The notes under the pieces are model-generated. The model was not told where the DNA came from and ran no database searches. It saw only the letters and a program-made list of their open reading frames with translations. From Pectinophora gossypiella (Eukaryota; Arthropoda; Insecta; Lepidoptera; Gelechiidae): a DNA stretch of 64,000 nucleotides. Shown piece by piece: positions 1 through 10,238 of the stretch. Within the stretch, counting starts at the first letter, position 1; each line of letters opens with the position of its first letter. The position numbers and the translations under genes were made by a program. The stretch lies in assembly GCF_024362695.1 (NCBI RefSeq), contig NC_065423.1, forward strand, positions 3,465,001 through 3,529,000, given 5' to 3'.

Positions 1-602
1 TTTAATGACATTGTTAAGTGCCATTTCTACTGATAGGATAACACAATCAGTGGTTTGACCAGTTGTTAGTTACATTTTGATGTAGGCACCTGCAGGCATT
101 GAATTTATGACCTCTTGAGAATTTCCACATGAAACATCCTTTGGTAGTTTACTAATGAGGTACTTTCCAGGCTACGTTCCCCAAAAAATATATAGATTGC
201 GCTGTACAGAGGTGCGTTCGTTTAACCTTCCAATTTCATGGACGACACGCATGTATCTACTTGTTTTACCTTTGTTTTTGAGTATATATGATGACCCTTG
301 TAATTACACCCAGGCACAACACATCTTCCACCTAATATTATTCTGATCAAAATAAAGAAAAGCAATATAGGTAGGTAGCAAGACTATTCTATACCTACAT
401 ATCTGATTCATATAACAATACATACCTCTGCCATCAAATTATATTTTTTCAATATAATTATTTACCGCAGCAAGAACAAAATAGGTATTTATCACGTTAA
501 ATCTGGACAGCGCCATCTATATATTTTTTTGGGAACATAGCCTGAAGAGTATCTCATTAGTTTTTTTTTATAAATATTTCTATTACTTACCTATAATGTT
601 AC

Positions 603-905
603 TGGTGCTGTTTCTAGTACCTACTCAACATCTAAATGTATTTGAAGTTACACCTGTCATTTCCTTATCAGTTGAAAAGGAAAGGGACGGGTAAACAACG
701 CGTAGAACTTTTGGAATACACGTTAATTTTAGGCAGAAAATTAAAAAAGAACCTTCTTTAATATTGACCTTAAATTTAAAATTTAATATATAACCCGACA
801 AAATTAAGTTAACAGCACACGCCAAAAGAATTGCAATGAGCGAGATGCCTATTTTATAATTAACAGTTGTCAATCATCCGTCCTTTCCTTTTCGGCGGAT
901 AAGAA
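603..905. mobile_element. MITE family M3, right end damaged
   Basis: Terminal inverted repeats share AAAAGGAAAGGGACGG (left, near 674-690) and its complement CCGTCC.TTTCCTTTTC (right, near 879-893). The left end extends out to TGGTGCTG, as in the second copy at 39637-39950. The right outer TIR is lost in an A-rich stretch. No coding capacity. Confidence 0.65.
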
Positions 906-1056
906 TGAAAAAAAAAACAGTTATTGGCAAGCTTGCTGCAAAATATAACGGTGTGCCTCTTTTTGAGGCTACAAGAATTATATAGTAAAAAAAATAATTG
1001 CAACTATAAATTTAACCTGACTACTTCTAACGGCTACCTCACTTTGTTCAGCAGAC

Positions 1057-2862
1057 ATCTGGTTTATCCGCCATTTTGTTTTGAGGAAAAATATGACGTT
1101 CTTATCAAATACCATATAATATATAATTTCTACCCTGTGCCTCCTTATAAAAAACAAAATTTTGTATGGCGGCCATCTTCTTTTTCCGCCATTTCGTTTT
1201 TTGTCTGCAGCGATTGGATTTGTCTAAGATTTAAATACGAGTCGTGAAAAAACTATTGGTTCAGGCAAGATATTTCTGCCAGGCCGTAAGGTGTCTCCTT
1301 GATGCGGAGCAGTTTTCGAAGATCGAGCAGTAATTTCATAGGAAATATGACGTTCTGATCAGACCCTCCATACGTCATTTTTACCCCCAAAATTTTGTAT
1401 GGCGGCCATCTTGTTTTTTCGCCATTTTGTCTTTTTTTTCACCCGCGATAGAATTTGACCAAGATGTAAACAGGTCTCGTGAAAACAAAAAAGTACCAGG
1501 TGCGATAGATTTGCCAGGCCGTAAGGTGTCTCCCTGATGTGGAGCAGTTTTCCAAGATGACGTTCCGATCATCAATTTTACCTCTGAGACATTTTCTGGA
1601 AAAACAAAAATTTGTATGGCGGCCATCTTGTTTTTCGGCCATTTTGTTTTTTTTTCACCGAGATTAAAATTTGACCAAGAATTAAATAGGTTTCGTGAAA
1701 ACAAAAAAGGTCCAGATGCGATAGTTTCGCCAGGCCTTAGGGTGCCGCTCTGATGCGGAGCAGTTTTCAAAGATCGAGAAGTATTTCCATACTCTTCAAG
1801 ACGTTTCGATGATCAAAACCCTCATACATAATTTTTATCCCAGAGGTATTTTCAGGAAAAACGAAAAATTTGTATGGCAGCCATCTTGATTTTCCGCCAT
1901 TTTGATTTTTTTTCACCGGCGATAAAATTTGACTAAGGTTCAAATACGTTGTGCGTAAAAAGAATTGTTCCATGTGCGATAGTTTCGCCAGGCCGTAGGA
2001 TGTATCTCTGATGCGGAGCAGTTTTCCAAAATCTGGAAAGTTCCCCATACTCGACGGGAGGTCCAGAGTTTTTACCCCCGAGACATTTTCTGGAAAAACA
2101 AAATGTTGTATGGCGGCCATCTTGATTTTCCGCCATTTTGATTTTTTTCACCGGCAACTAAATTTGACCAAGATTTAAATAGGTATCGTGAAAACTAAAA
2201 AGTTCCACGTGCGATAGTTTTACCAGGCCATAGGGTGTCTCCCTGATGCGGAGCAGTTTTTCAAGATTGAACAGATTTTCCATACTCAACTTGACGTTCC
2301 GATTACACCCCTATACATCATTTTTACCCCCGAGGCATTTTCAGGAATATTGAAAAATTTGTATGGCGGCCATCTTGTTTTTCCGCCATTTTGATTTTTT
2401 ATCACCAGCGATTGAATTTGACCAGGAATTAAGTAGGTTTAGTGGAAAAAAAAATGTTCTATGTTTGATAGTTTAGCCAGGCCATAGGGTGTCTCCCTGA
2501 TGCGGAGCAGTTTTTAAAGATCGAACAGTATTTTCATACTCAACAATACGTTTCGATTACACCCCCATTCACAGTTTTTACCCCCGAGGCATTTTTTGAA
2601 AAAACATTTTTTTGTATGGCGGCCATCTTGTTTTTCCGCCATTTTGTTTTTTTTTCACCCACGATAGAATTTGACCAAGATTTAAGAAGGTTTTGTGAAA
2701 AAAGAATCTTTCTAGGTGTGATAGTTTCGCCAGACTGTAGGGCGTCTCCCTGATGCGGAGCAGTTTTCCAAGATCTGGAAGTTTTCCCATACTCACCGGG
2801 AGGTCCCGATCACACCCCCCATACATCATTTTCACCCCCCGACCCTCCTTCTGGGAGAACAA
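1057..2862. repeat. Tandem array of about 240-bp monomers, roughly seven copies
   Basis: The phrase GTATGGCGGCCATCTT recurs at about 1163, 1398, 1614, 1872 (variant), 2108, 2361 and 2614, giving spacings of 235, 216, 258, 236, 253 and 253 bp. Each monomer also has CCGCCATTTTG, a GAATTTGACCAAGA block and CCTGATGCGGAGCAGTTTT. Apparent reading frames across it are repeats of the monomer rather than a protein family. Monomers have diverged by substitutions and indels. Minus-strand order and the adjacent GTCA microsatellite suggest a Helitron-like element read right to left. Confidence 0.85.
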
Positions 2863-2868
2863 TTATGT

Positions 2869-2900
2869 CAGTGAGTGAGTCAGTCAGTCAGTCAGTGGGT
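2869..2900. repeat. (GTCA)n microsatellite at the edge of the 240-bp array
   Basis: GTCAGTGAGTGAGTCAGTCA and two further GTCA units, followed by GGGTTTGCAGCTATATATAT. On the minus strand this reads as ACTGACTGACTG ahead of the array, the same order as the ACTGACTGACT block inside the Helitron near 7990. Confidence 0.8.
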
Positions 2901-2967
2901 TTGCAGCTATATATATTATAATAACCAAATTCGAAGGCAATATGCGTCATTCAAAACGACAATAGAA

Positions 2968-3310
2968 CGGTGTTAGTGACATCGTAACGAAAACTTTGAG
3001 GGATGATTCAGACTATGATTCTGAGGTGACATCAAGTGGAATTTTCCGTCGCAAAAATATGGAACTGAAAATAATTTTAAAAAATCACAATTCTTTTATG
3101 AATTTTCCGATAGGAAATTCCACTTGAAATCAAATCAGAATCATAGTCTGAATCATTCCCCTCAGTATTCGTTACGGTGTCACTAACAACCGGGTGTAAC
3201 TGGTGTGTAATTCAGCTCATACTTCTAAAATTCCACTTGATATCAATTCAGAATCGTGAGCTGAATCATGCCTCTCAATATTCGTTACGACGTCACTAAC
3301 ACGCTGTATA
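2968..3310. mobile_element. MITE M1, one copy plus an extra right half
   Basis: GTGTTAGTGACATCGTAACG at the left and TTCGTTACGGTGTCACTAAC near 3170-3190, with the internal palindrome CAAGTGGAATTTTCCGTCGC / GGAAATTCCACTTG. A second right half (3225-3310) ending CACTAACACGCTGTAT follows directly, so two M1 copies recombined or inserted side by side. Confidence 0.8.
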
Positions 3311-3319
3311 GGTACCTAA

Positions 3320-4135
3320 TTTCTGATTTCCTTATAATTAAAGGATTTTTATATTTTTTTTAAAATAGCGCCTGCGGAATTTAGTCCAATTTTCTCTTTG
3401 TTGCAGTCTCACAAGTAGTTAATAATTTATTAAAATCATTGAACTCGTATAAAATAGACTACCAATATTTGTAAAAAAGCGTCCGAGGCGCATCTTGTCA
3501 CTAAGCGACGGCGTGTCAAGATCGAATTTTGTCACAAATTCACAATAGACGTAATGACGGCACTGTACAACCAATATTTCACTTTATATTAACAACCATA
3601 ACACCTTAATTTGATGGAACGAACTTATACTATCTATATAACTTAATGTACACTTAAGTTATGTAGATAGTATAAGCTATCTAAACTATCTATATAGTAC
3701 TATTAGTATAGTACTATCTATAATATAGTACTTATTTACAGCACTGTTAAAAAACAAACAAATCTTTTCTCTTAGAACGATATTAGAACGGTGGTAGCGG
3801 AGGTGAAGAAAATGGTCACCGCGGAAGAGGTTAACGGAAGCGGAAGAAGATGGAAAATAAATATATACATTAATCATTTATTATAAATTAAATATATCAA
3901 GAACTCGAAGGACTTAAGGAAATAAATCATGACACCTTCATCCTAAGTATTTACTATATTATTTAGCCTACGAAGAACAGTAGGTATCTACCAACTAGAT
4001 ATCGGCTAACAAAGTGATTAAAGTACTGCAAAAAATATGACACATTTTATTAAATATATCCAAATTCTACAAAAAAGTGTCATATAAAAATGTGTCATTT
4101 TATTATATCCAAATTCTAATAATTTACATAAACTA
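3320..4135. other. AT-rich stretch without a gene; one short hairpin
   Basis: No coding signal. An inverted repeat around 3634-3673 pairs CTATATAACTTAATG with its near-complement after a few bases (TAAGTTATGTAGATAG). The reading frame between 3686 and 3877 on the minus strand has no recognisable protein character. Confidence 0.5.
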
Positions 4136-4139
4136 ACAA

Positions 4140-4482
4140 GCCGTGGTAGCCCAGTTGGTAGAACGCTTGCCTCTCACTTTGAGGTCGCAGGTTCGAATCC
4201 ACCACAGGACTAAACCAATGATTGTCGAATATGTTTTCGAATTCGTTTGGATCATAAATGATTATCACGTGCTCAGTGGTGAAGGAGAACATCGTAAGGA
4301 AACCCACATTTCCGAGAAATACATTTTCGGAGGTATGTAACCTAACCTGTATTAGGCTGGTTTTGGCGGGTTCGAAAATCAGACAGGCAGGTGCTTCTGT
4401 AAAAAAAACCAGACCTGTCAAATCTTCAGGTTAGGTAAGCAGACTCTGTTAAAAACGGGATAATGCTGGGGAGATGACGACA
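4140..4482 (+). mobile_element. SINE S4, full length
   Basis: The tRNA-like head begins GCCGTGGTAGCCCAGTTGG (A box) with B box GGTTCGAATCC at about 4190. The body has GATTATCACGTGCTCAG and AAACCCACATTTCCGAGAA, then CCTAACCTGTATTAGGCTGG, and the tail ends GGATAATGCTGGGGAGATGA. Reading frames inside are translations of SINE sequence. It is not a tRNA gene: the acceptor stem is not closed and the same unit recurs four more times. Confidence 0.9.
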
Positions 4483-4532
4483 TACATACATAAACTGACA
4501 CCAATTTCCCACCGAGGTAAGAAACAGACACC
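4480..4532 (-). mobile_element. LINE L1 3'-end fragment
   Basis: The complement reads TTACCTCGGTGGGAAATTGG followed by a GTTTATGTATGTATG tail, matching the last codons and tail of the L1 copy at 45247-45496. Only the 3' tip survives. Confidence 0.6.
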
Positions 4533-4844
4533 AGGGTAACATCATTAGTTTGAAATTGTGTGACACAATTTTCATATTCAAGTCGCGAGCAAGTCGTTGC
4601 GTGAACGTGGAACTGGAACCTTAACTCGTCCGTCAAATTTGACAACTCGCGCTTTGACATTTACACGCGATATTCGCGCAGTAAGCCTCCTTCGTTCTCA
4701 TAATATTGCTGGTGTACCACAGAAGTAAAACAAAAAAAAACTGTCCTTTTTACAGATATATTCAATGTATTCAGGGACGGATGAGTATAAGACCTACCGC
4801 AGTGAGGCTTTCAAATCAACGTTTGCCGGTATATGGTAGGTTTT

Positions 4845-4980
4845 AGTTTCAATAACATAGGGCGATGGATTCAGAAGGGCAGAGTCAAAAGGGACGACAT
4901 CGCCAGCCACCATACTCAAAGGAATTACAGAGGAAAGACGAGCACATGAACTATAGGTTCGTGTTTTGTTATCTGTGTAG
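4845..4980 (+). repeat. Dispersed repeat, unoccupied counterpart of the site at 25630-25980
   Basis: GGCGATGGATTCAGAAGGGC continuing through GAGTCAAAAGGGACGACATC is uninterrupted here. The same sequence is split by an S4 SINE near 25679-25893. It may be a LINE C-terminus of the RW.DDI type, but that is a guess. Confidence 0.6.
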
Positions 4981-5144
4981 CAAAGTGAGTAGAACGGAAC
5001 GTAAGATTGATAGAAAGTAAGAAAGAATACTATGGAAGGATATAACCTCTTAACGCCGAGATTTCCAGACACAATAGTTAAACAATGGGTTTTGGATTTT
5101 AAAAGAACTTTCGGTCTTACGACTATAATGAGTGGGGACTTTGT

Positions 5145-5494
5145 TGTTTAACTTCTCTTCTTCTATCGTGTGTGTTGTGAGGTGGAGTACCAACCTCATC
5201 AACCCTGGTGTCAGGGTTACTATTGAGCCACCAAAGGCCCCTGACATGGCTCATGTAACGACTACTACTAACCACCAACCCCACGCCCAGTGCGGATTGG
5301 TGGTTATTAACGACTACTAGTGCAGCCGGGACCAACAGCTTAACGTGCCTTCTGAAGCACGGAGGAGCTCGAGATGAAAACTGTTTATTTTTTTTTGTGA
5401 TCACCCATCCTATGACCGGCCTTTGCGAAAGTTGCTTAACTTCAACAATCGCAGACCGAGCGCGTTTACCGCTGCGCCACCGAGCTCCTCGATT
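5145..5494 (-). mobile_element. Chimeric SINE: S3 (5S-like) head joined to S2 tail
   Basis: Read on the minus strand from 5494: GGAGCTCGGTGGCGCAGCGG, the 5S-like GAAGTTAAGCAACTTTCGC and GGATGGGTGATC, then the central domain GTGCTTC.GAAGGCACGTTAAG and GTCGTTAATAACCACCAATC as in S3. From about 5265 downward it changes to the S2 tail (CATGAGCCATGTCAGGGGCC, AACCCTGACACCAGGGTTGA, CACACACGATAGAAGAAG) in place of the usual S3 tail (GGCCCGATCTCCCTATCC). Confidence 0.85.
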
Positions 5495-5534
5495 CCATTC
5501 ATTAACCATTCTAAATTCATACCATAAACAACAA

Positions 5535-5865
5535 ACGGCCTCCGTGGTCTTGTGGTTGAGCGTTGGGCTCACGATCCGGAGGTCCTGGTTTCGAATCCCG
5601 GTGGGGACATATCACAAAAATCACTTTGTGATCCCTAGTTTGGTTAGAACACTACAGGCTGATCACCTGATTGTCCAAAAAGTAAGTTGATCCGTGCTTC
5701 GGAAGACACGTTAAACCGTCGGTCCCGGTTACTACTTACTGATGTAAGTGAGTAGTCGTTACATGAGCCATGTCAGGGGCCTTTGGCGGCTCAATAGTCA
5801 CCCTGGCAACAGGGTTGATGGGGTTGGTACTCCACCTCACAACCCACACGATAGAAGAAGATGGG
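5535..5865 (+). mobile_element. SINE S2, full length
   Basis: tRNA-like head GGCCTCCGTGGTCTTGTGG with B box GGTTTCGAATCCCGGTGGGG, then ATCACAAAAATCACTTTGTG, the central domain CGTGCTTCGGAAGACACGTT, a palindrome around TTACTACTTACTGATGTAAG, and a tail GGCCTTTGGCGGCTCAATAG ... ACACGATAGAAGAAGA. It ends about 50 bp before the Helitron. Confidence 0.9.
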
Positions 5866-6034
5866 AAATTCTTTCAATCTATATATCGTCATTAAGCCGA
5901 CGCCGGCGCCCTTTATCTATACTTATAATAAATCTGTAGAGAGGTCAATTCTGTACATTAAATATTTTTTCAAAATAACTATCAGGGGGAGATAAGTGGT
6001 CGATACTGATGCCAAAAATGCAATCAGTAAAATT

Positions 6035-6036
<2 letters not shown>

Positions 6037-6071
<35 letters not shown>

Positions 6072-6072
6072 A
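6037..6072. repeat. (TGTC)n microsatellite in the Helitron
   Basis: About nine consecutive TGTC units, followed by ATGTTCCTTATAGAAACAAA. A tetranucleotide near the 5' end is a usual part of lepidopteran non-autonomous Helitrons. Confidence 0.95.
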
Positions 6073-6212
6073 TGTTCCTTATAGAAACAAAAACTACTGG
6101 ACGGATTTTAATGAAACTTGGTACAATTATTCTTCACACTCCTGGACAGGTTATAGTATACTTTTCATCACGCTACAATCAATAGGAGCAGAGTAGTGAA
6201 GGGCAATCCTTT

Positions 6213-7990
6213 TGTATGAAAAATCTAAACCACTCAAGTTAGACGTTTAAAATTTGTCATGCAGGTACCTTAGATTCCGTAGAGGTGCACTAAGAAAGGA
6301 ATTCCCGAAATTCCTACGGGAACGGGAATTAGCGGGAAAATCCTTTTGTATGAAAAATCTAAACCACTCAAGTTAGACGTATGAAATTTGGCATGCAGGT
6401 ACCTTAGATACCGTAGAGGTACACTAAGAAAGGAATTCCCGAAATTCCCACGGGAACGGAAATTAGCGGGAAAATCCTTTTGTATGAAAAATCTAAACCA
6501 CACAAGTTAGACGTTTGAAATTTGTCATGCAGATACCTTAGGTACCGAGGAGGTGCACTAAGAAAGGAATTCCCGAAATTCCCACGAGAACGGGAATTAG
6601 CGGGAAAATCCTTTTGTATGAAAAACCTAAACCACTCAAGTTAGACGTTTGAAATTTGTCATGCAGGTACCTTAGGTACCGTAGAGGTGCATTAAGAAAG
6701 GAATTCCCGAAATTCCCACGGGAACGGGAATTAGCGGGAAAATCCTTTTGTATGAAAAATCTAAACCACTCAAGTTAGACGTTTAAAATTAGGCATGCAG
6801 GTACCTTAAGTACCGTAGAGGTGCACTAAGGAAGGAATTCCCGAAATTCCTACGGGAACGGGAATTAGCGGGAAAATCCTTTTGTATGAAAAATCTAAAC
6901 CACTCAAGTTAGACGTTTGAAATTTGGCATACAGGTACCTTAGATACCGTAGAGGTACACTAAGAAAGGAATTCCCGAAATTCCCACGGGATCGGAAATT
7001 AGCGGGAAAATCCTTTTGTATGAAAAATCTAAACCACTCAAGTTAGACGTTTGAAATTTGGCATGCAGGTACCTTAAGTACTGTAGAGGTGCACTAAGAC
7101 AGGAACTCCCGAAATTCCCACGAGAACGGGAACTAGCGGGAAAATCCATTTGTATGAAAAATCTAAACCACTCAAGTTAGACGTTTGAAATTTGTCATGC
7201 AGGTACCTTAGGTACCGTAAAGGTGCACTAAGAAAGGAATTCCCGAAATTCCCACGGGAACGGGAATTAGCGGGAAAATCCTTTTGTATGAAAAATCTAA
7301 ACCACTCAAGTTAGACGTTTGAAATTTGGCATGCAGGTACCTTAGATACCGTAGAGGTACACTAAGAAAGGAATTCCCGAAATTCCCACGGGAACGGAAA
7401 TTAGCGGGAAAATCCTTTTGTATGAAAAATCTAAACCACTCAAGTTAGACGTTTGAAATTTGTCATGCAGGTTCCTTAGGTACCGTAGAGGTGCACTAAG
7501 ACAGAAACTCCCGAAATTCTCACGAGAACGGGAATTAGCGGGAAAATCCTTTTGTATGAAAATCTAAACCACTCAAGTTAGACGTTCGAAATTTGTCATG
7601 CAGGTACCTTAGGTACCGTGGAGGTGCACTAAGAAAGGAATTACCGAAATTCCCACGGGAACGGGAATTAACGGGAAAATCCTTTTGTATGAAAAATATA
7701 AACCATTCAAGTTAGATGTTTGAAATTTGGCTCGCAGGTACCTTAGATACCGTAGAGGTGCATTAAGAAAGGAATTCCCGAAATTCCTATGGGAACGGGA
7801 ATTAGCTGGAAAATCCTTTTGTATGAAAAATCTAAACCACTCAAGTTATACGTTTGAAATTTGGCATTCAGGTACTTTAGTAAACTTAAAGCTTAGTTGC
7901 AACAGGATATTACAAAATTCCCACGGGAACGGTAGTTAGCAGGAAAAAACATTTGTATGAAAAATTCAAATCTAAATAAAAGGAGAAACT
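6213..7990. repeat. 134-bp satellite array with higher-order structure
   Basis: CAGGTACCTTA or a close variant begins units at 6262, 6396, 6530, 6664, 6798, 6932, 7066, 7200, 7334, 7468, 7601, 7735 and 7869: eleven steps of exactly 134 bp and one of 133. Four monomer types can be told apart: A (GAGGTACACTAAG with CGGAAATTAG), B (CCCACGAGAACGG or TCTCACGAGAACGG), C (CCCACGGGAACGGGAATT) and D (TTCCTACGGGAACG or TTCCTATGGGAACG). They run D-A-B-C-D-A-B-C-A-B-C-D. Apparent proteins across the array are artefacts of the repeat. Confidence 0.95.
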
Positions 7991-8050
7991 GACTGACTCA
8001 GTGACTGACATATCAACGCATAGCCTGAACGGCTAAACGTAGGCATTTGA

Positions 8051-8330
8051 AATTTGGAAGGGACATAGCTTAGGTACCGTAGAGGTGCACTAAGAAAGGA
8101 ATTCCCGGAATTCCCACGGGAACGGAAGTTAGCGGGAAAATCCTTTTGTATGAAAAATCTAAACCGCTTAAGTTAGACGCTTGAAATTTGGCATGCAGGT
8201 ACCTTAGTTAACTTAAAGCTTAGTTGCAACAGGATATTGCAAAATTCCCACGGAAACGGGAGTTAGCGGGAAAAAAAATTTGTATGATAAAATCGAAACC
8301 GCGTAAGATAGATGTTTTCAATTCAATTAA
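8051..8330. repeat. Degenerate 134-bp-type monomers in the 3' part of the Helitron
   Basis: GGTACCGTAGAGGTGCACTA at about 8072 and AGTTGCAACAGGATATTGCA at about 8221 resemble the array monomers, but spacing and sequence have drifted. The second type also occurs in the last array unit (7880-7960). Confidence 0.75.
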
Positions 8331-8917
8331 ATTATTTATTGCATTCCATGTTGTACAATGGGGTGTTACATAGGCATAGGAACTAAAACATGGACCCTGT
8401 AGGGCACAGCAACGTTGAAGGGAAGAGAGGAAGCGTGTATTAAAATTAAAACTCAATGAACAATCAATTAAAAAAAAAAATCAATTCAATCAATTAATTC
8501 AATCTAGCATGCATGCATACCTTAGTAAATATAAAGTTAATTTTTGGCTGTATTTTGAAAAATGGGAGTTATTAGGAAAAAATTGTATGAAAAAATCTAA
8601 ACTGCATAAGTATGCACTCCCACACACACAAAGATCTCTCTCTTATATAACACGCCACGCGGACGAAGTCGCGGGCAAAAGCTAGTCTACAATATAATTC
8701 GGTGGTGTAACGGTTAACTAACACGCTCGTCCCTGCTCGACAAAAGCTCACGGACGAGTCAATTTTTTTTTCGATTTAAATTTTCTCTTTGTGAGTTTCC
8801 CTACTCACGGGTAAGTGCTACAAAACAAAAATCATCACTGTAATTTTACATTCAGTCTCGATTGTAATTGCCAAATGCAAAAATATTCTAAGTCAATGTT
8901 TTATACATGTACAGATT

Positions 8918-9054
8918 GTACAGTCATGAGTCCACTTTAGGACTCTGTCGCACTAACATATTTGACATTTATTGAGACTTACAGTTCAATTTGTCAAAAA
9001 AGTTAATGTAATATGGTACCAAAGTGTATACAATGCTCGTGACCGTACTGCCAG
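8918..9054. mobile_element. MITE R8
   Basis: The ends are ACAGTCATGAG and GCTCGTGACCGTACTG, roughly inverted. Internal landmarks are GGACTCTGTCGCACTAACAT and GGTACCAAAGTGTATAC. About 136 bp. Confidence 0.65.
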
Positions 9055-9228
9055 CAACACCTATGGCTTATTGTTTGTGCAATACGGTTCAAGTTGAAAT
9101 CCGTGCAATTCGAAGACATTCATATGAACAGCATGCAGTCCGACTGCTAGTAAGTTGGTAACTACTAGGTGGGTTCCGGGCCGTGCCCAAATGTGCTTGT
9201 GGAGACTCAAAGCTAGTTGTAATAGTAG

Positions 9229-9377
9229 GGATGTAACGTACGGTCACGAGTACTAATATGTATACACTTTGAAACCATGTCACATTAAATTTTAAGTAAG
9301 TCTCATTAAATATCAAATATGATAGTGCGACAGGGTTCTAAAGTGGGTACATGATATTGCTCATGACTGTACTGTAA
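9229..9377. mobile_element. MITE R8, opposite orientation to the copy at 8918
   Basis: Begins GGTCACGAGTACTAATATG and ends ATTGCTCATGACTGTACTG, with TAGTGCGACAGGGTTCTAAA in the middle; this is the reverse complement of the 8918 copy. The two face each other across about 175 bp. Confidence 0.65.
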
Positions 9378-9514
9378 CTATGGAGAATTTTTACAAAACT
9401 AGTGTAACCTAACATGTATTATAACGTCTGTATCCTTACGACAATTGGTGACTAACAAAAAATCATGCATCATCATAAAAATTGGTACATAAGAAAAAGG
9501 GACCAAATCTAATT

Positions 9515-9546
9515 TAACTCGAGCGATGCCGCGGGCAAAAGCTATT
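9515..9546 (+). mobile_element. Helitron 3'-end fragment
   Basis: GAGCGATGCCGCGGGCAAAA then GCTATT resembles the end of the Helitron at 8685, with CTAG changed to CTAT. Only the terminal hairpin region survives. Confidence 0.5.
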
Positions 9547-9563
9547 TTGTAATATTTAATGAA

Positions 9564-9662
9564 CAGGAGGGTTAAAAAGGCCACATCGAAGCAACTCATA
9601 TAAAAAAGCAATATTGCAATTTGACATTTGCACATGTAAAAGTAAATGCGCAATGCACACAA
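9564..9662. mobile_element. MITE M2, left half
   Basis: GGAGGGTTAAAAAGGCCACA then TCGAAGCAACTCATAT and AGCAATATTGCAATTTGACA up to GTGCGCAATGCACAC-like sequence. The right half of the fold-back is missing. Confidence 0.65.
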
Positions 9663-10050
9663 ATGTCCAATTCCCAGGTCCCAGCTCTAGCAAGGAAGTA
9701 ACCACTAACCCCGACACACGGGGACTGCCAACGAGACGCGATTCAAACTTCGAACAACTCGTTTTCTCGTTAGACCATAACTTATGTCTCTGAAGTTGTC
9801 GCAAGTTGCCGACAAATTGCAACTAACTTCACATTAAACGGTCTACTTAGATCCTGGGTAAATGTAGGTACGTAGGAATTTCCTGAAGGAATTAAACAAA
9901 AATTTTTACTACATTCATACATACGGGGATGGCAGAGAGCCGCAAGTACCTAAACAAAAAACAAGTTGCAGTCACTCCTGATGAGAACGAGTAGCTCCGG
10001 AGAGTACTAAGATGGATATGGTGAACTGTGCGGTGACAAGTGATGGTAAT

Positions 10051-10235
10051 ACAGGGTGTTAGTGACATCATAACGAATGCTGAGGGGGATGATTCAGGCC
10101 ATGAGTCTGGGTTCATATCAAGTGGAATTTTCCATCGTAAAAATTGGCACGCAATATAATTTCAAAAACACTACAATTTTCATGAGTTTTCCGACAGGAA
10201 AATCCACTTGATATCAAATCAGAATCGCGCCCTGG
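10051..10235. mobile_element. MITE M1, right end lost
   Basis: Left end ACAGGGTGTTAGTGACATCA, middle TATCAAGTGGAATTTTCCAT, and after the centre CCACTTGATATCAAATCAGA. It breaks off at CGCGCCCTGG before the right TIR. Confidence 0.75.
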
Positions 10236-10238
10236 CCA

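Larger units (their letters stand above)
5916..8685 (+). mobile_element. Non-autonomous Helitron, 2770 bp
   Basis: The 5' end is TCTATACTTATAATAAATC preceded by A (5915); the 3' end is CTAG at 8682-8685 followed by T, as expected for insertion between A and T without target duplication. A 4-bp GC stem, CGCG at 8658-8661 and 8670-8673 with an 8-nt loop, sits 8 nt before the CTAG. Inside are a GTCT microsatellite, a 134-bp satellite array, an ACTGACTGACT block near 7990 and further degenerate monomers to about 8330. No Rep/helicase sequence is present, so it would need a protein from another copy. Confidence 0.88.

Noticed and set aside
1381..2862. Several minus-strand reading frames with repeated peptide phrases
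   Set aside because: They arise from translating the 240-bp tandem repeat; frames shift between monomers and no start, splice or domain evidence supports a protein.
4143..4215. tRNA-like sequence (also at 5535, 16851, 24528, 25992 and the minus-strand heads) considered as tRNA genes
   Set aside because: A and B boxes are present, but acceptor stems do not close, each runs straight into a shared SINE body, and the same heads recur many times.
6270..7939. Reading frames in the Helitron satellite
   Set aside because: Same reason: translation of 134-bp units (134 is not a multiple of three, so no long common frame exists).
6213..7990. CRISPR-like array
   Set aside because: Unit is 134 bp with no alternation of short identical repeats and unique spacers; the context is eukaryotic.
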